This document shows positions 15,902 through 23,060 of a stretch of DNA of 64,000 nucleotides, in pieces. The number at the start of each line of letters is the position of its first letter. Position 1 is the first letter of the stretch. Under the pieces are notes generated by a model that was given only the letters and a program-made list of their open reading frames with translations, was not told the DNA's origin and ran no database searches. The DNA is from an uncultured Bacteroidia bacterium (GTDB lineage: Bacteria; Bacteroidota; Bacteroidia; Bacteroidales; UBA932): NCBI GenBank assembly GCA_902778855.1, contig CACYZM010000017.1, positions 1 through 64,000 on the forward strand. The letters run 5' to 3'. The translations under genes and the position numbers were made by a program.

Positions 15902-17032
15902 ATGAAGTATATCTACGACACCCCACAATGGCCGCATTTTTCTTGGGACCACGAGCAGGTTTCCGATGCATTGGCCCGGGTCAATAAGGAGGCGGGCTTC
16001 CTGGCAGGCAGGCTCAGTGCAATCGGTTTGGATGCACGGATGGGGGCGGTCGTTGAGACCGTCACCCACGATATTGTGTCTTCTTCCGAAATAGAGGGGG
16101 TTGTTTTGAACACCGACGAAGTGCGTTCTTCAGTGGCCCGTCGTCTTGGGGTTGACATCCCGCAGAGCAGGGACTCTTCCCGGTACATCGACGGTATCGT
16201 GGACATGATGTTGGATGCCACGGTCCATTACAAGGAGCCACTTACCCACGGCCGCCTATTTGCGTGGCACAACACGTTATTCCCGAACGGGCGCAGCGGA
16301 TTGGCGGTCATCGATGTAGCCAAGTACCGCTCAGGAGAAATGAGTGTCGTTTCCGGTATGCTCGGGAAGGAAAAGGTCCATTATGTCGCACCGTCTCCGG
16401 ACAGGATAGAGAAAGAGATGGACGTTTTCCTGGATTGGTTCAATGCGGAGAGTACGCCCAAGACGTATCTCAAATCAGCCATCTCGCATCTATGGTTCGT
16501 CTGCATCCACCCCTTTGACGATGGGAACGGACGCATCGGCAGGGCCATTGCCGACATGTCGCTTTCGCAGTCCGACGACAGCCAGATGCGGTTTTTCAGC
16601 ATGTCCCGGCAGATCAATGCCGACAAGAAATCCTATTACGAAATCCTGGAACATACCCAGAAACAGGACGGAAACATAACCGCATGGTTGTTATGGTATC
16701 TGGACTGTATGTCCAGGGCCATTCACGCCTCCGACGAACTCCTTTCCCGTGTTCTTTGCAAAGCGGTTTTCTGGCAGACACATGCAGGCATTCCGTTCTC
16801 AGATCGGGAGCTGCAGGTCTTGAATGTCTATCTGGATGGTTATGAAGGCAAGTTGACCGCTAAGAATTGGGCAAAACTTTCAAAAGTATCTTTGGACACC
16901 GCGGCAAGAGACATCAAGCATTTGGTTGAGGCCGGAATTCTCATTCCCCAGCCGGGAAGGTTGCGCGACGTGTCCTATGGTATTCGTTGCGCAAAGGATT
17001 CGATGGTGATCCCCGGGCCGAAACAGTCTTGA
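15902..17032 (+). CDS. Fic family protein (putative AMP transferase)
   Basis: 376 aa. It has the full Fic motif HPFDDGNGRIGR starting near residue 203, so the catalytic histidine and phosphate-binding loop are intact. Fic enzymes usually transfer AMP from ATP to a protein hydroxyl. An N-terminal inhibitory motif (S/T)xxxE(G/N) is present as SSEIEG near 61-66, which places it among self-inhibited class II Fic proteins. The N terminus resembles DUF4172, and the C terminus looks like a winged helix (LTAKNWAKLSKVSLDTAARDIKHLVEAGIL). The start is set by the promoter at 15879-15886. It may act alone; no antitoxin gene is next to it. Confidence 0.92.
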   Translation: MKYIYDTPQWPHFSWDHEQVSDALARVNKEAGFLAGRLSAIGLDARMGAVVETVTHDIVSSSEIEGVVLNTDEVRSSVARRLGVDIPQSRDSSRYIDGIVDMMLDATVHYKEPLTHGRLFAWHNTLFPNGRSGLAVIDVAKYRSGEMSVVSGMLGKEKVHYVAPSPDRIEKEMDVFLDWFNAESTPKTYLKSAISHLWFVCIHPFDDGNGRIGRAIADMSLSQSDDSQMRFFSMSRQINADKKSYYEILEHTQKQDGNITAWLLWYLDCMSRAIHASDELLSRVLCKAVFWQTHAGIPFSDRELQVLNVYLDGYEGKLTAKNWAKLSKVSLDTAARDIKHLVEAGILIPQPGRLRDVSYGIRCAKDSMVIPGPKQS

Positions 17033-17084
17033 TCGCATACGGCTGCAAGCCTTGCACCCATTTGCGCCCCCGCCCCCGCCCCCA

Positions 17085-17092
17085 TATCTTTG
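17085..17092 (+). promoter_or_regulatory. -7 box of the vWA gene
   Basis: TATCTTTG, 26 bp before the ATG at 17119, preceded by a C/G-only stretch at 17065-17083. Confidence 0.6.
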
Positions 17093-17118
17093 CGATGTAA
17101 TTCTAAAAACATCGCGCC

Positions 17119-17757
17119 ATGAACATCTACAATGTGATCATTCTGGACGAGAGCGGGAGCATGTCGTCCATCTACAAGGAAACGCTGCAGAGCATCAACG
17201 AGGTGCTGGGCGGGATTCGGAAGAATCAGGAGGAGCACCCCGAGCAGCGGCACAATGCAACCCTAGTGACCTTCGAGGGCAATGGCATCAGCGGCGTCAA
17301 GACGCGGCGCGACCGCGTGCCCATCGAGAAGATCGACAATCTCACGGAGAAAGACTACCGCCCGGGCGGCTGCACCCCGCTTTACGATGCGATGGGCCAG
17401 ACGCTCAACCGCCTGGAAGGCCTGGTGGCGGAAGGCGACAAAGTGATGGCCACGATCATTACCGACGGATATGAGAATGCCTCGGAAGAGTACTCCGGCA
17501 AGACCGTCAAGGCACTCGTCTCGCGACTGCGCGAGAAGGGCTGGGTATTCGCCTACATCGGCGCCAACCAGGACGCGGTGGAAGTGGCGCGCGACCTGAA
17601 TATCGCCAACGCCCTGAACTACGACGCCACGCCGGAAGGGATGGTATCGATGCGCTTCAGCTTCAAGAAGGCGAACCGCAAGATGGCCGAATTCGTGGCC
17701 CGCTGCGCAGAACCCGAAATGTACGAGACGCTGTTCGAAGACGATGACAAGGCGTAG
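17119..17757 (+). CDS. von Willebrand factor A domain protein
   Basis: 212 aa, almost entirely one vWA domain with a complete metal-ion-dependent adhesion site: DESGSM near 10-15, T in GGCTPLYDAMG, and D in TDGYENAS. It has no signal peptide, so it is cytoplasmic. It is clearly related to the N-terminal half of the vWA-macro protein at 36027-37079: both share LDESGSM, TPLYDAMG, TDGYENAS and GWVF-YIGANQD. The last 40 residues are helical and end acidic (EDDDKA). Function unknown; cytoplasmic vWA proteins often bind partner proteins. Confidence 0.85.
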   Translation: MNIYNVIILDESGSMSSIYKETLQSINEVLGGIRKNQEEHPEQRHNATLVTFEGNGISGVKTRRDRVPIEKIDNLTEKDYRPGGCTPLYDAMGQTLNRLEGLVAEGDKVMATIITDGYENASEEYSGKTVKALVSRLREKGWVFAYIGANQDAVEVARDLNIANALNYDATPEGMVSMRFSFKKANRKMAEFVARCAEPEMYETLFEDDDKA

Positions 17758-17786
17758 CAATACTTGTCATTGACGGCCGAATTCGT

Positions 17787-17794
17787 TACATTTG
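17787..17794 (+). promoter_or_regulatory. -7 box of the 405-aa gene
   Basis: TACATTTG (TAnnTTTG), 9 bp before the ATG at 17804. TTG triplets around 17764-17772 could serve as the -33 box. Confidence 0.5.
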
Positions 17795-17803
17795 TAGTTA
17801 CTT

Positions 17804-19021
17804 ATGCGAAACGAAGAAGACCGTCCGATCCACCTTCCCGTCCCCTTCCTGAAGGAAGGCACAGTCCTTTTTGTCAGCCCCGACGCCGCGGACGCGGCCA
17901 CGCCCATGCCCCCGTCCGCGGATGCTGACGCGGACGCATCCGCGTCCGCGCCCGCGCCCGGCCGGCGGCCCGACAGGAAGGGCTGTCTGTCATTGACCGA
18001 CCTCGCCGCTTCGCTCTCCCCCGAGCTCCGCGCCTACTTCTTCCCGGGCGTCGAGGCCGACCTGTCGGCTGCTGCACTGTACCAGCGCCTACAGGAGCTC
18101 GCCGGCCTCGGCGACTCAGCCAACGCCGCCGCTGATGGCCTCGGCGGCCAGCCCGGCCTCCTCTACCGGCGGGACGGCACACTCTACTTCCACCCGCTGC
18201 CCGAGGGCATACGGCCCGACGCCGAGGCCGCGGGCGCGGCCGCTCTGCCGAGCCGCCCGCCGCAGTCCGAGCCCGCACTTTCGGGCCGCCCGCCTCGCTC
18301 CGTGGCCGAGAAATCCCGGCTCCGCGGCTTCCGCCGCAGCCGGGCCCCGCGAATCGAAGCGATGCCCTGCGAAGAGCCGCTAATCGACGAGGAATCGATT
18401 CTTTTTTCGGATACTGAGGAGAACGAGCGCAACCAGGTCGCGGCGCCGCAGGAGGCCCTCGGGAAAGAAGCCCCGGAGGCCGCTCGAGAGACAGCCCGGG
18501 AAACGGCCCGGGAGGAGGCGCAGGATCCCCGCGTCCAGGCCATCCTCGATGCCTGGGAAAAGATCGAACGCGAGTTCGGCATAACGATAGAAGACCTTCA
18601 GGTACTCCTCGGTTATCAGGTGAAACTCAGCCGCTTGAGCATCACCACGTCCAACCGGATTTTCCTAACCGACTTCGACAATCGCGAAGTCAAAATGGAC
18701 GACCTCACCAAAGCCCTCTACTTCTTCTTCCTCCGCCACCCGGAAGGCGCCCGCCTCAAGGAACTCCAGGACCACGAACCCGAAATCCTCCGCATCTACT
18801 CCGGCATCACCGGCCGCGACGACCCCGCCAAAATCCGCGAAAGCGTCCACAACCTCCTCGACCCCTTCGCCAACAACCTCAACGTCTCCCTCTCCCGCAT
18901 CAAAAAAGCCTTCCGCGACGTCGTCGGCGACCGCATCGCCCGCTTCTACTACATCTCCGGCTCCCCCGCCCAACCCCGCACCCTCCCCCTCGACCGCGAC
19001 CTCGTCCTCTGGGCCCATTGA
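17804..19021 (+). CDS. Hypothetical protein with conserved C-terminal domain
   Basis: 405 aa. The middle (about 30-55 and 140-240) is low-complexity Ala/Asp/Ser/Pro/Arg sequence that looks like a flexible linker. The last 150 residues look globular and conserved: KLSRLSITTSNRIFLTDFD, then LTKALYFFFLRHPEGARLKEL, IYSGITGRDDPAKI and RFYYISG. I have seen similar tails in other Bacteroidota proteins of unknown role, but this is from memory only. No signal peptide or catalytic motif is evident. Element B copy 2 starts 21 bp after its stop. Confidence 0.75.
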   Translation: MRNEEDRPIHLPVPFLKEGTVLFVSPDAADAATPMPPSADADADASASAPAPGRRPDRKGCLSLTDLAASLSPELRAYFFPGVEADLSAAALYQRLQELAGLGDSANAAADGLGGQPGLLYRRDGTLYFHPLPEGIRPDAEAAGAAALPSRPPQSEPALSGRPPRSVAEKSRLRGFRRSRAPRIEAMPCEEPLIDEESILFSDTEENERNQVAAPQEALGKEAPEAARETARETAREEAQDPRVQAILDAWEKIEREFGITIEDLQVLLGYQVKLSRLSITTSNRIFLTDFDNREVKMDDLTKALYFFFLRHPEGARLKELQDHEPEILRIYSGITGRDDPAKIRESVHNLLDPFANNLNVSLSRIKKAFRDVVGDRIARFYYISGSPAQPRTLPLDRDLVLWAH

Positions 19022-19042
19022 ATCCCGGACGAAACCCACAAG

Positions 19043-19187
19043 CCGAAAATCGCGGAGCGCAGGAATCGATGAAATATGCGTACAGACAGCTATCACCGCG
19101 CTCCGTGAGGCCATTTGGCCTCGCAGAGCGCAAGAATGGGCCGAAGAGAGGCCCAGGAAAGGGGCCGCCGCGCTCCGTGATTATCGG
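19043..19187. repeat. Palindromic element B, copy 2 (solo)
   Basis: 145 bp. CCGAAAATCGCGGAGCGC (19043-19060) pairs with GCGCTCCGTGATTATCGG (19170-19187). The internal GCGCTCCGTG and GGCC-ATTT-GGCC hairpin match copies 1 and 3. No element A lies next to this copy. Confidence 0.85.
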
Positions 19188-19208
19188 GTTGCGTCAAACA
19201 CGCCCACC

Positions 19209-19343
19209 TCACAACACATCCATCAGCAACCACCCCTGCCAATACCGCAACTACCCGGAAGACAGAAACAACAGCGCGCCGATGATGACAACACCCAGCA
19301 GAAACTTGCTGATTGCCTGAATGAAGAGATGATTCTTTACCAT
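19209..19343 (-). pseudogene. Remnant of an isoprenylcysteine methyltransferase-like gene
   Basis: From the ATG at 19343 the minus strand reads MVKNHLFIQAISKFLLGVV and continues as a membrane helix to a TAG at 19251-19253. The same frame then goes on as LRYWQGWLLMDVL before a second stop. The helix followed by YWxGWLL is how many ICMT-family membrane methyltransferases begin; a full gene would run about 150-200 residues. Only the N terminus, with one internal stop, is left. This is one of several gene remnants in 19-25 kb. Confidence 0.6.
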
Positions 19344-19353
19344 AAACACCCCG

Positions 19354-20091
19354 CTATTCCGCATCCGGCTGCTGCCCGTCGTGCGCCTTCCAGGCACATT
19401 CCGTGATCTTCAGGTCCGTAAATACGGCCGTGAAGGAAGATTCTTCCGGCGAACAGGCGTAGATGCCGAAACGGATGGCGTCCGTGGCGGCGTACATATG
19501 GCACACACGCATCTGGCTGAAATCCACGCCATTGGCGGAGCACTCGATGCAAAAATCATCGTCCCTGCGCGAGAAACGGTACCACATCGTCTTCACATCG
19601 GCCGGAATGGCCGTCGTGGCCCAGTCCGAGTAGCCGTTGTTGGTGGCCACGCTGCCCAGATGCTGGAACGCCTCGTTCTCAAACTCCACGGAACCCTTGA
19701 GCCAGTTGTCGCTGTCCAGATACATCACAATGCCGCACTGGTCGAAGCGCTGATGACTCTGCGTAAAATCGGTCTTCACCACGAAACTGAAGAACTTCTC
19801 CCGGGTCTGCATCTGCAAAACCGGGGCATTGTCATTCCTGAAATGATAGTACGTCCGCTGCCACAGATCCGTGTGCGGTGCCGTCGTGATGGCAATGGTG
19901 CCGTCCTTGATCTCACAAGCCGCAGGCTCGCGCGTCCACTGCAGCTGGCTCAAATCAATCTGGCCACCGTTGGCAAGCGCCTCGGCCACACTGTCCGTAA
20001 AATCTGTATCTGCTTCCTTCTGAGCAGGCTTGCCACAGGCCACCGCACACAGGCAGAGTCCCAGGCATAGAAGTTTTGAAATCTTGTCCAT
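19354..20091 (-). CDS. DUF1349-type lipoprotein
   Basis: 245 aa from the ATG at 20091; the longer frame begins with TTG. It has a signal peptide with a lipobox ending VACG. The mature part is a concanavalin-like beta sandwich of the DUF1349 type: FFSFVVKTDFTQSHQRFDQCGIVMYLDSDNWLKGSVEFEN, then MWYRFSRRDDDFCIECSANGVDF and IRFGIYACSPEESSFTAVFTDLKI. Such proteins probably bind or act on glycans outside the cell; that is inference. The last 45 bp of the gene recur at 23012-23056. A short-leader promoter module lies at 20098-20128. Confidence 0.85.
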   Translation of the reverse strand: MDKISKLLCLGLCLCAVACGKPAQKEADTDFTDSVAEALANGGQIDLSQLQWTREPAACEIKDGTIAITTAPHTDLWQRTYYHFRNDNAPVLQMQTREKFFSFVVKTDFTQSHQRFDQCGIVMYLDSDNWLKGSVEFENEAFQHLGSVATNNGYSDWATTAIPADVKTMWYRFSRRDDDFCIECSANGVDFSQMRVCHMYAATDAIRFGIYACSPEESSFTAVFTDLKITECAWKAHDGQQPDAE

Positions 20092-20097
20092 AGACAA

Positions 20098-20128
20098 CGA
20101 AGATACGAAAAAACATTCGCATCTTACT
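20098..20128 (-). promoter_or_regulatory. 31-bp promoter module, copy 1 (divergent member)
   Basis: Minus -7 box TATCTTCG (20098-20105). The block aligns without gaps to the modules at 20350, 21403, 22827 and 24078, but its middle and -33 part are changed. It drives the DUF1349 lipoprotein gene. Confidence 0.5.
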
Positions 20129-20327
20129 CCTTGTCTTTCTTCAATTGCTTGATCCCTCCCGAAAGGATAAGCACAGCGGCCGCAAATGAGACGGCAAAGA
20201 AGATCCAGCGTTTCAATTCATGAATGCCCGCTACAATAAGCTTGATGAGCAGGATGCAACTGGCAATAATGAGGAGGACGGAGACGACAATCATCACGAT
20301 CGTTTGCGTTCTTTTCTTCTTTTCCAT
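20124..20327 (-). CDS. Small two-helix membrane protein
   Basis: 67 aa. It has two hydrophobic segments, about 9-33 (IVMIVVSVLLIIASCILLIKLIV) and 40-58 (WIFFAVSFAAAVLILSGG), with lysine-rich ends (MEKKKR, KQLKKDKE), so both termini are probably cytoplasmic. It is not recognised and has no motif for a function. Its promoter module is at 20350-20380, and the DUF1349 lipoprotein gene follows on the same strand after 32 bp. Confidence 0.7.
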   Translation of the reverse strand: MEKKKRTQTIVMIVVSVLLIIASCILLIKLIVAGIHELKRWIFFAVSFAAAVLILSGGIKQLKKDKE

Positions 20328-20349
20328 ACCAATACCGATTTTATTGTCA

Positions 20350-20380
20350 CGAAGTTACGAATAACCCGCCGCATCTGCAA
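20350..20380 (-). promoter_or_regulatory. 31-bp promoter module, copy 2
   Basis: Minus -7 box TAACTTCG (20350-20357) and -33 TTGC (ending 20380), with GATGCGGCGGGTTATTCG between them. The same intervening sequence recurs in copies 3-5. It drives the 67-aa membrane protein gene. Confidence 0.65.
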
Positions 20381-20439
20381 GCGGGTTTGAATCATGGCGG
20401 GAATTCACTATTTTTACATACTAATAAATGTCAATTCCT

Positions 20440-20640
20440 ATGAACCGACCGAAATTCCTACGCTTTCTGTTAGGCCTTTCCATCGTACTGACCGTGATCT
20501 TTCTCATCGGGATCATTGTGGACGACAGTAGCAACAATCTGCTCGGCCGAATCGGACTCTGGTGCGGCTTTATTTCACAGCTACTGCTGGCTGTGACTAT
20601 GTTTCTGGAGATTCGAAGGGAAAAGAAAAAGCAGGATTAG
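20440..20640 (+). CDS. Small two-helix membrane protein
   Basis: 66 aa from the ATG at 20440; an in-frame ATG lies 12 bp upstream. Two membrane segments: FLLGLSIVLTVIFLIGIIV and IGLWCGFISQLLLAVTMFLEI, ending in RREKKKQD. I chose 20440 because a damaged copy at 22893-23010 has only that ATG. Family unknown. It is followed by the large hairpin element C, which separates it from the convergent GNAT gene. Confidence 0.65.
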   Translation: MNRPKFLRFLLGLSIVLTVIFLIGIIVDDSSNNLLGRIGLWCGFISQLLLAVTMFLEIRREKKKQD

Positions 20641-20678
20641 CCGCCATGGCGCTTGCCGCGATATCCCAGCCTCATCAT

Positions 20679-20804
20679 CTTTTGACGCGACAGGATCGGA
20701 GAGGCGGTATTTAGTCCTGTGGTGGCGGCTTTTTGGGCGAAATCGCCCAAATCTCCGCCACCACAGGACCGTCACAGCCTCCCGGAATCCTGTCGCGTCA
20801 AAAG
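20679..20804. repeat. Palindromic element C (126-bp nested hairpin)
   Basis: Three nested perfect inverted repeats: CTTTTGACGCGACAGGAT (20679-20696 with 20787-20804), GTCCTGTGGTGGCGG (20714-20728 with 20755-20769) and TTGGGCGA (20733-20740 with 20743-20750). It lies between convergent genes and may end transcription from both sides, but it is far larger than a normal terminator. Confidence 0.85.
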
Positions 20805-20828
20805 TCCGCCCCCGAAGAGCCTCTCTTG

Positions 20829-21386
20829 TCAGTTGATTTCTTTCCGAAAAACGAACATCTCGTCGTCTGCGCTCCAGTTGCCTTCCTCGGCTTCCGGAAC
20901 GGCCGGACCGTGGTGATACTTGTTCCAGAATTCGACGATATGGAACCCGCAGCGGTTCACGTAGAAATGGATGTTGCGCTTTTCGAAATACGGGGTGATG
21001 GTTTCCCATACCCTGATCTCCGGATGCATCGCTTCCACCGCTCTCCAAGCCGCCTGGCCGATACCCTTGCTGTGGATTTCCGGTAACACGAACAACAACT
21101 CCAGTTCGCCCTTGGCCGCCCCCGCGTCGATGCGAAGGACAACGCCGCCGACTTTATTCCCATCAAGAACGATTCGATATGTCTCGGCATTCTCCCCATC
21201 GATGGACTCCTCGATGGTCTTGCGGGAAATGACTTCCTCCCCTTCCTCGCAACGCTCATCCCGCATCCCAAACTCCTGCTGGGCCCCATACTTGAACGCC
21301 CACTGATTATCAAGGATAAACTGTTCCCGGTCATCGGGTTGTAAAGGAAGGAGTATGACTTCCGGTAATTTCATAGATGCCGACAT
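20829..21386 (-). CDS. GNAT family N-acetyltransferase
   Basis: 185 aa. The acetyl-CoA-binding motif A is visible as LELLFVLPEIHSKGIGQAAW, with the Q/RxxGxG/A-like SKGIGQ, followed by motif B as YFEKRNIHFYVNRCGFHIVEFWN. The N terminus (ILLPLQPDDREQFILDNQWAFKYG) resembles GNATs of unknown substrate. It transfers an acetyl group from acetyl-CoA to an amine; the target cannot be told. Promoter module copy 3 lies 16 bp upstream. Confidence 0.88.
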   Translation of the reverse strand: MSASMKLPEVILLPLQPDDREQFILDNQWAFKYGAQQEFGMRDERCEEGEEVISRKTIEESIDGENAETYRIVLDGNKVGGVVLRIDAGAAKGELELLFVLPEIHSKGIGQAAWRAVEAMHPEIRVWETITPYFEKRNIHFYVNRCGFHIVEFWNKYHHGPAVPEAEEGNWSADDEMFVFRKEIN

Positions 21387-21402
21387 ATCTCGATTGACGG
21401 CC

Positions 21403-21433
21403 CAAAGTTACAAAGAACCCGCCGCATCTGCAA
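21403..21433 (-). promoter_or_regulatory. 31-bp promoter module, copy 3
   Basis: Minus -7 box TAACTTTG (21403-21410) and -33 TTG (ending 21433) with GATGCGGCGGGTT between, as in copies 2, 4 and 5. It drives the GNAT gene. Confidence 0.65.
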
Positions 21434-21461
21434 AACAGTCCTTCCTGTCCAATCACTGCCT

Positions 21462-21572
21462 TTACTTCAGATTCGACCTGAAGAAGTCCTCCATCTTGTC
21501 GTACGGGACGACGCCGGCCTCACGCCGACCGAGTTCCTGGGATAGCCATTCGATCAATTGAGCCCCCGGGCG
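21462..21572 (-). pseudogene. C-terminal remnant of an unidentified gene
   Basis: The minus strand between a TGA at 21573-21575 and a TAA at 21462-21464 encodes about 36 residues with a natural composition (AQLIEWLSQELGRR, then VVPYDKMEDFFRSNLK). It has no start codon in a suitable place. It begins 6 bp after the stop of the alpha/beta-hydrolase gene. I read it as the tail of a lost gene; the family is not recognised. Confidence 0.45.
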
Positions 21573-21578
21573 TCAAAT

Positions 21579-22316
21579 CTAACTGTCAATGGCTATCAAT
21601 CTTTTCGCCACCTCTTCCGGGTGGTCGATCAGAAACTGTCCGTGATTCATTCCGGGGAACACCGCAACGTGCGTATCGGGGTGGAGAGAGCATAAATGCT
21701 TGGCCTGCGGTTTGGCGACGAAGGCCTCTTTGGTTCCGTACCAGAAGTGGATATCGGCCCCGTGAATGGATTCCAATTTATGAGTATAGACATCTTTGTA
21801 TCCATCGCGTACGGCTTTTCCTTTGCCGTAAGGCCACACTTTTCGACATTCATCCAGCAGCACGTCGAAGTAATGGGAATGGAACACCCATCGCCAGAAA
21901 CCAGTCCAGTGGTAGCAGGTCCAGACATTCAGACTCTGATAGTAGCGCAGCGGATCCACACTCCATTTGGGAAGCGGCAACAGCGGTGCGGCGTCCATAA
22001 TAGCGTGGTCGATGACAATCTCGTTCCTCTCCATGATGCGGGAGAGAATTTTCCCGCCGAGCGACAGCCCGTAGGCGACGTCCAAGTGGCCGCCCATGTT
22101 TCCCTGAACATATCTAATGATCTGCCCGGCCTGGTCGTCAACCGAAGTAAAGGATGATTCCTTCCCAAGCAGGAAACCATCAATCCCGGCCGCAACAATA
22201 TGGAAGCGGTCTTTCAAAATGTCGATGAGCGGCAGGAATATCTCGTACGATACCCCCAGCCCGGGAATCAGGAGCAAACTAGGATTCCCTTCGTCTCCGT
22301 ACGTGTTGAATGTCAT
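21579..22316 (-). CDS. Alpha/beta hydrolase
   Basis: 245 aa. The oxyanion region is LLLIPGLGVSYEIF near 15-28. The nucleophile elbow is GLSLGG (serine in GxSxG), and a late histidine lies in GMNHGQF. These complete a likely Ser-His-Asp triad. There is no signal peptide, so it is cytoplasmic. The substrate is unknown. Its start overlaps the stop of the upstream methyltransferase-like gene by 4 bp (ATGA), so the two are translationally coupled and driven from promoter module copy 4. Confidence 0.85.
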   Translation of the reverse strand: MTFNTYGDEGNPSLLLIPGLGVSYEIFLPLIDILKDRFHIVAAGIDGFLLGKESSFTSVDDQAGQIIRYVQGNMGGHLDVAYGLSLGGKILSRIMERNEIVIDHAIMDAAPLLPLPKWSVDPLRYYQSLNVWTCYHWTGFWRWVFHSHYFDVLLDECRKVWPYGKGKAVRDGYKDVYTHKLESIHGADIHFWYGTKEAFVAKPQAKHLCSLHPDTHVAVFPGMNHGQFLIDHPEEVAKRLIAIDS

Positions 22317-22798
22317 TTCCTTAAAGTGATAAACCGCCCCGTGCGTTTCTTGTATTCCAGATACTCATCGCCGAAATCGGCCTCGAGACGCTTCTCTTCC
22401 GAACGGACCTGCAGCGACATCAACCCGGCCACGACGGCAAAAACCAGTAGCGTCCACCCGCTCCAAAGCGCAACGACAATGCCGGCATAATACAGATAGG
22501 TCCCCGACAGCATCGGATTCCTAGACAGCTTATACGGCCCGTCCGTCATCAGATGTTTGGTCCTTGGCGCCACCTCGTGTCCCATCGCATCAAAAGGGTT
22601 GCCCTTCCCCACGCGCTTCATATACACGATACTCCACACGCTGAGCGTAAGCCCTGCCAATGCAATGAGCGCCGATATCCACAGACGCCCCGTCGGAATA
22701 TCCGCAAAGCCCGGCCTCCCGGCAACCAGCCACATCAACGTCGGAATCCCGACAATGAAAATGGCAAAACCCAGAAAAAAACCCAGAACCTGTTTCAC
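22313..22798 (-). CDS. Isoprenylcysteine methyltransferase-like membrane protein
   Basis: 161 aa with about four hydrophobic segments. The C-terminal half has the phospholipid/isoprenylcysteine methyltransferase pattern: LMTDGPYKLSRNPMLSGTYL, then EEKRLEADFGDEYLEYKKRTGRF. Proteins of this group are membrane enzymes that use S-adenosylmethionine; bacterial substrates are mostly unknown. It is the first gene of a pair with the alpha/beta hydrolase (4-bp overlap). Promoter module copy 4 is at 22827-22857. Confidence 0.85.
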   Translation of the reverse strand: MKQVLGFFLGFAIFIVGIPTLMWLVAGRPGFADIPTGRLWISALIALAGLTLSVWSIVYMKRVGKGNPFDAMGHEVAPRTKHLMTDGPYKLSRNPMLSGTYLYYAGIVVALWSGWTLLVFAVVAGLMSLQVRSEEKRLEADFGDEYLEYKKRTGRFITLRK

Positions 22799-22826
22799 GG
22801 CATCTATAAACTACGATTTATCGATA

Positions 22827-22857
22827 CGAAGTTACGAAGATCCCGCCGCATATGCAA
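22827..22857 (-). promoter_or_regulatory. 31-bp promoter module, copy 4
   Basis: Minus -7 box TAACTTCG (22827-22834) and -33 TTGC (ending 22857); the middle GCGGCGGGATCTTCG is nearly identical to copy 2. It drives the methyltransferase-like/hydrolase pair. Confidence 0.65.
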
Positions 22858-22892
22858 GCGGGTTTGAATTATGGCGGGAATTCACTTTTTTT

Positions 22893-23056
22893 ACATACTA
22901 TGAACCGACCGAAATCCCTACGCATTTTATTTGTGGACGGCAGAAGCAACAATTTGCTCGGCCGAATCGGCCTGTGGTGCGGCTTTATCTCACAGTTTCT
23001 GCTGGCTGTAACTATTCCGCATCCGGCAGCTGCCCGTCGTGTGCCTTCCAGGCACA
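22893..23056 (+). pseudogene. Damaged copy of the 20440 membrane-protein gene fused to a lipoprotein gene tail
   Basis: 22852-23010 is a close copy of the region around 20380-20605, including the upstream sequence. It has lost 17 bp of leader and about 60 bp of the first membrane helix, so it reads MNRPKSLRILFVDGRSNN and goes on. At 23012 it joins a 45-bp copy (two mismatches) of the 3' end of the DUF1349 lipoprotein gene, in the opposite sense. The join falls at a shared CTATT/ACTAT. It looks like the scar of an old tandem duplication. Confidence 0.75.
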
Positions 23057-23060
23057 CAAA

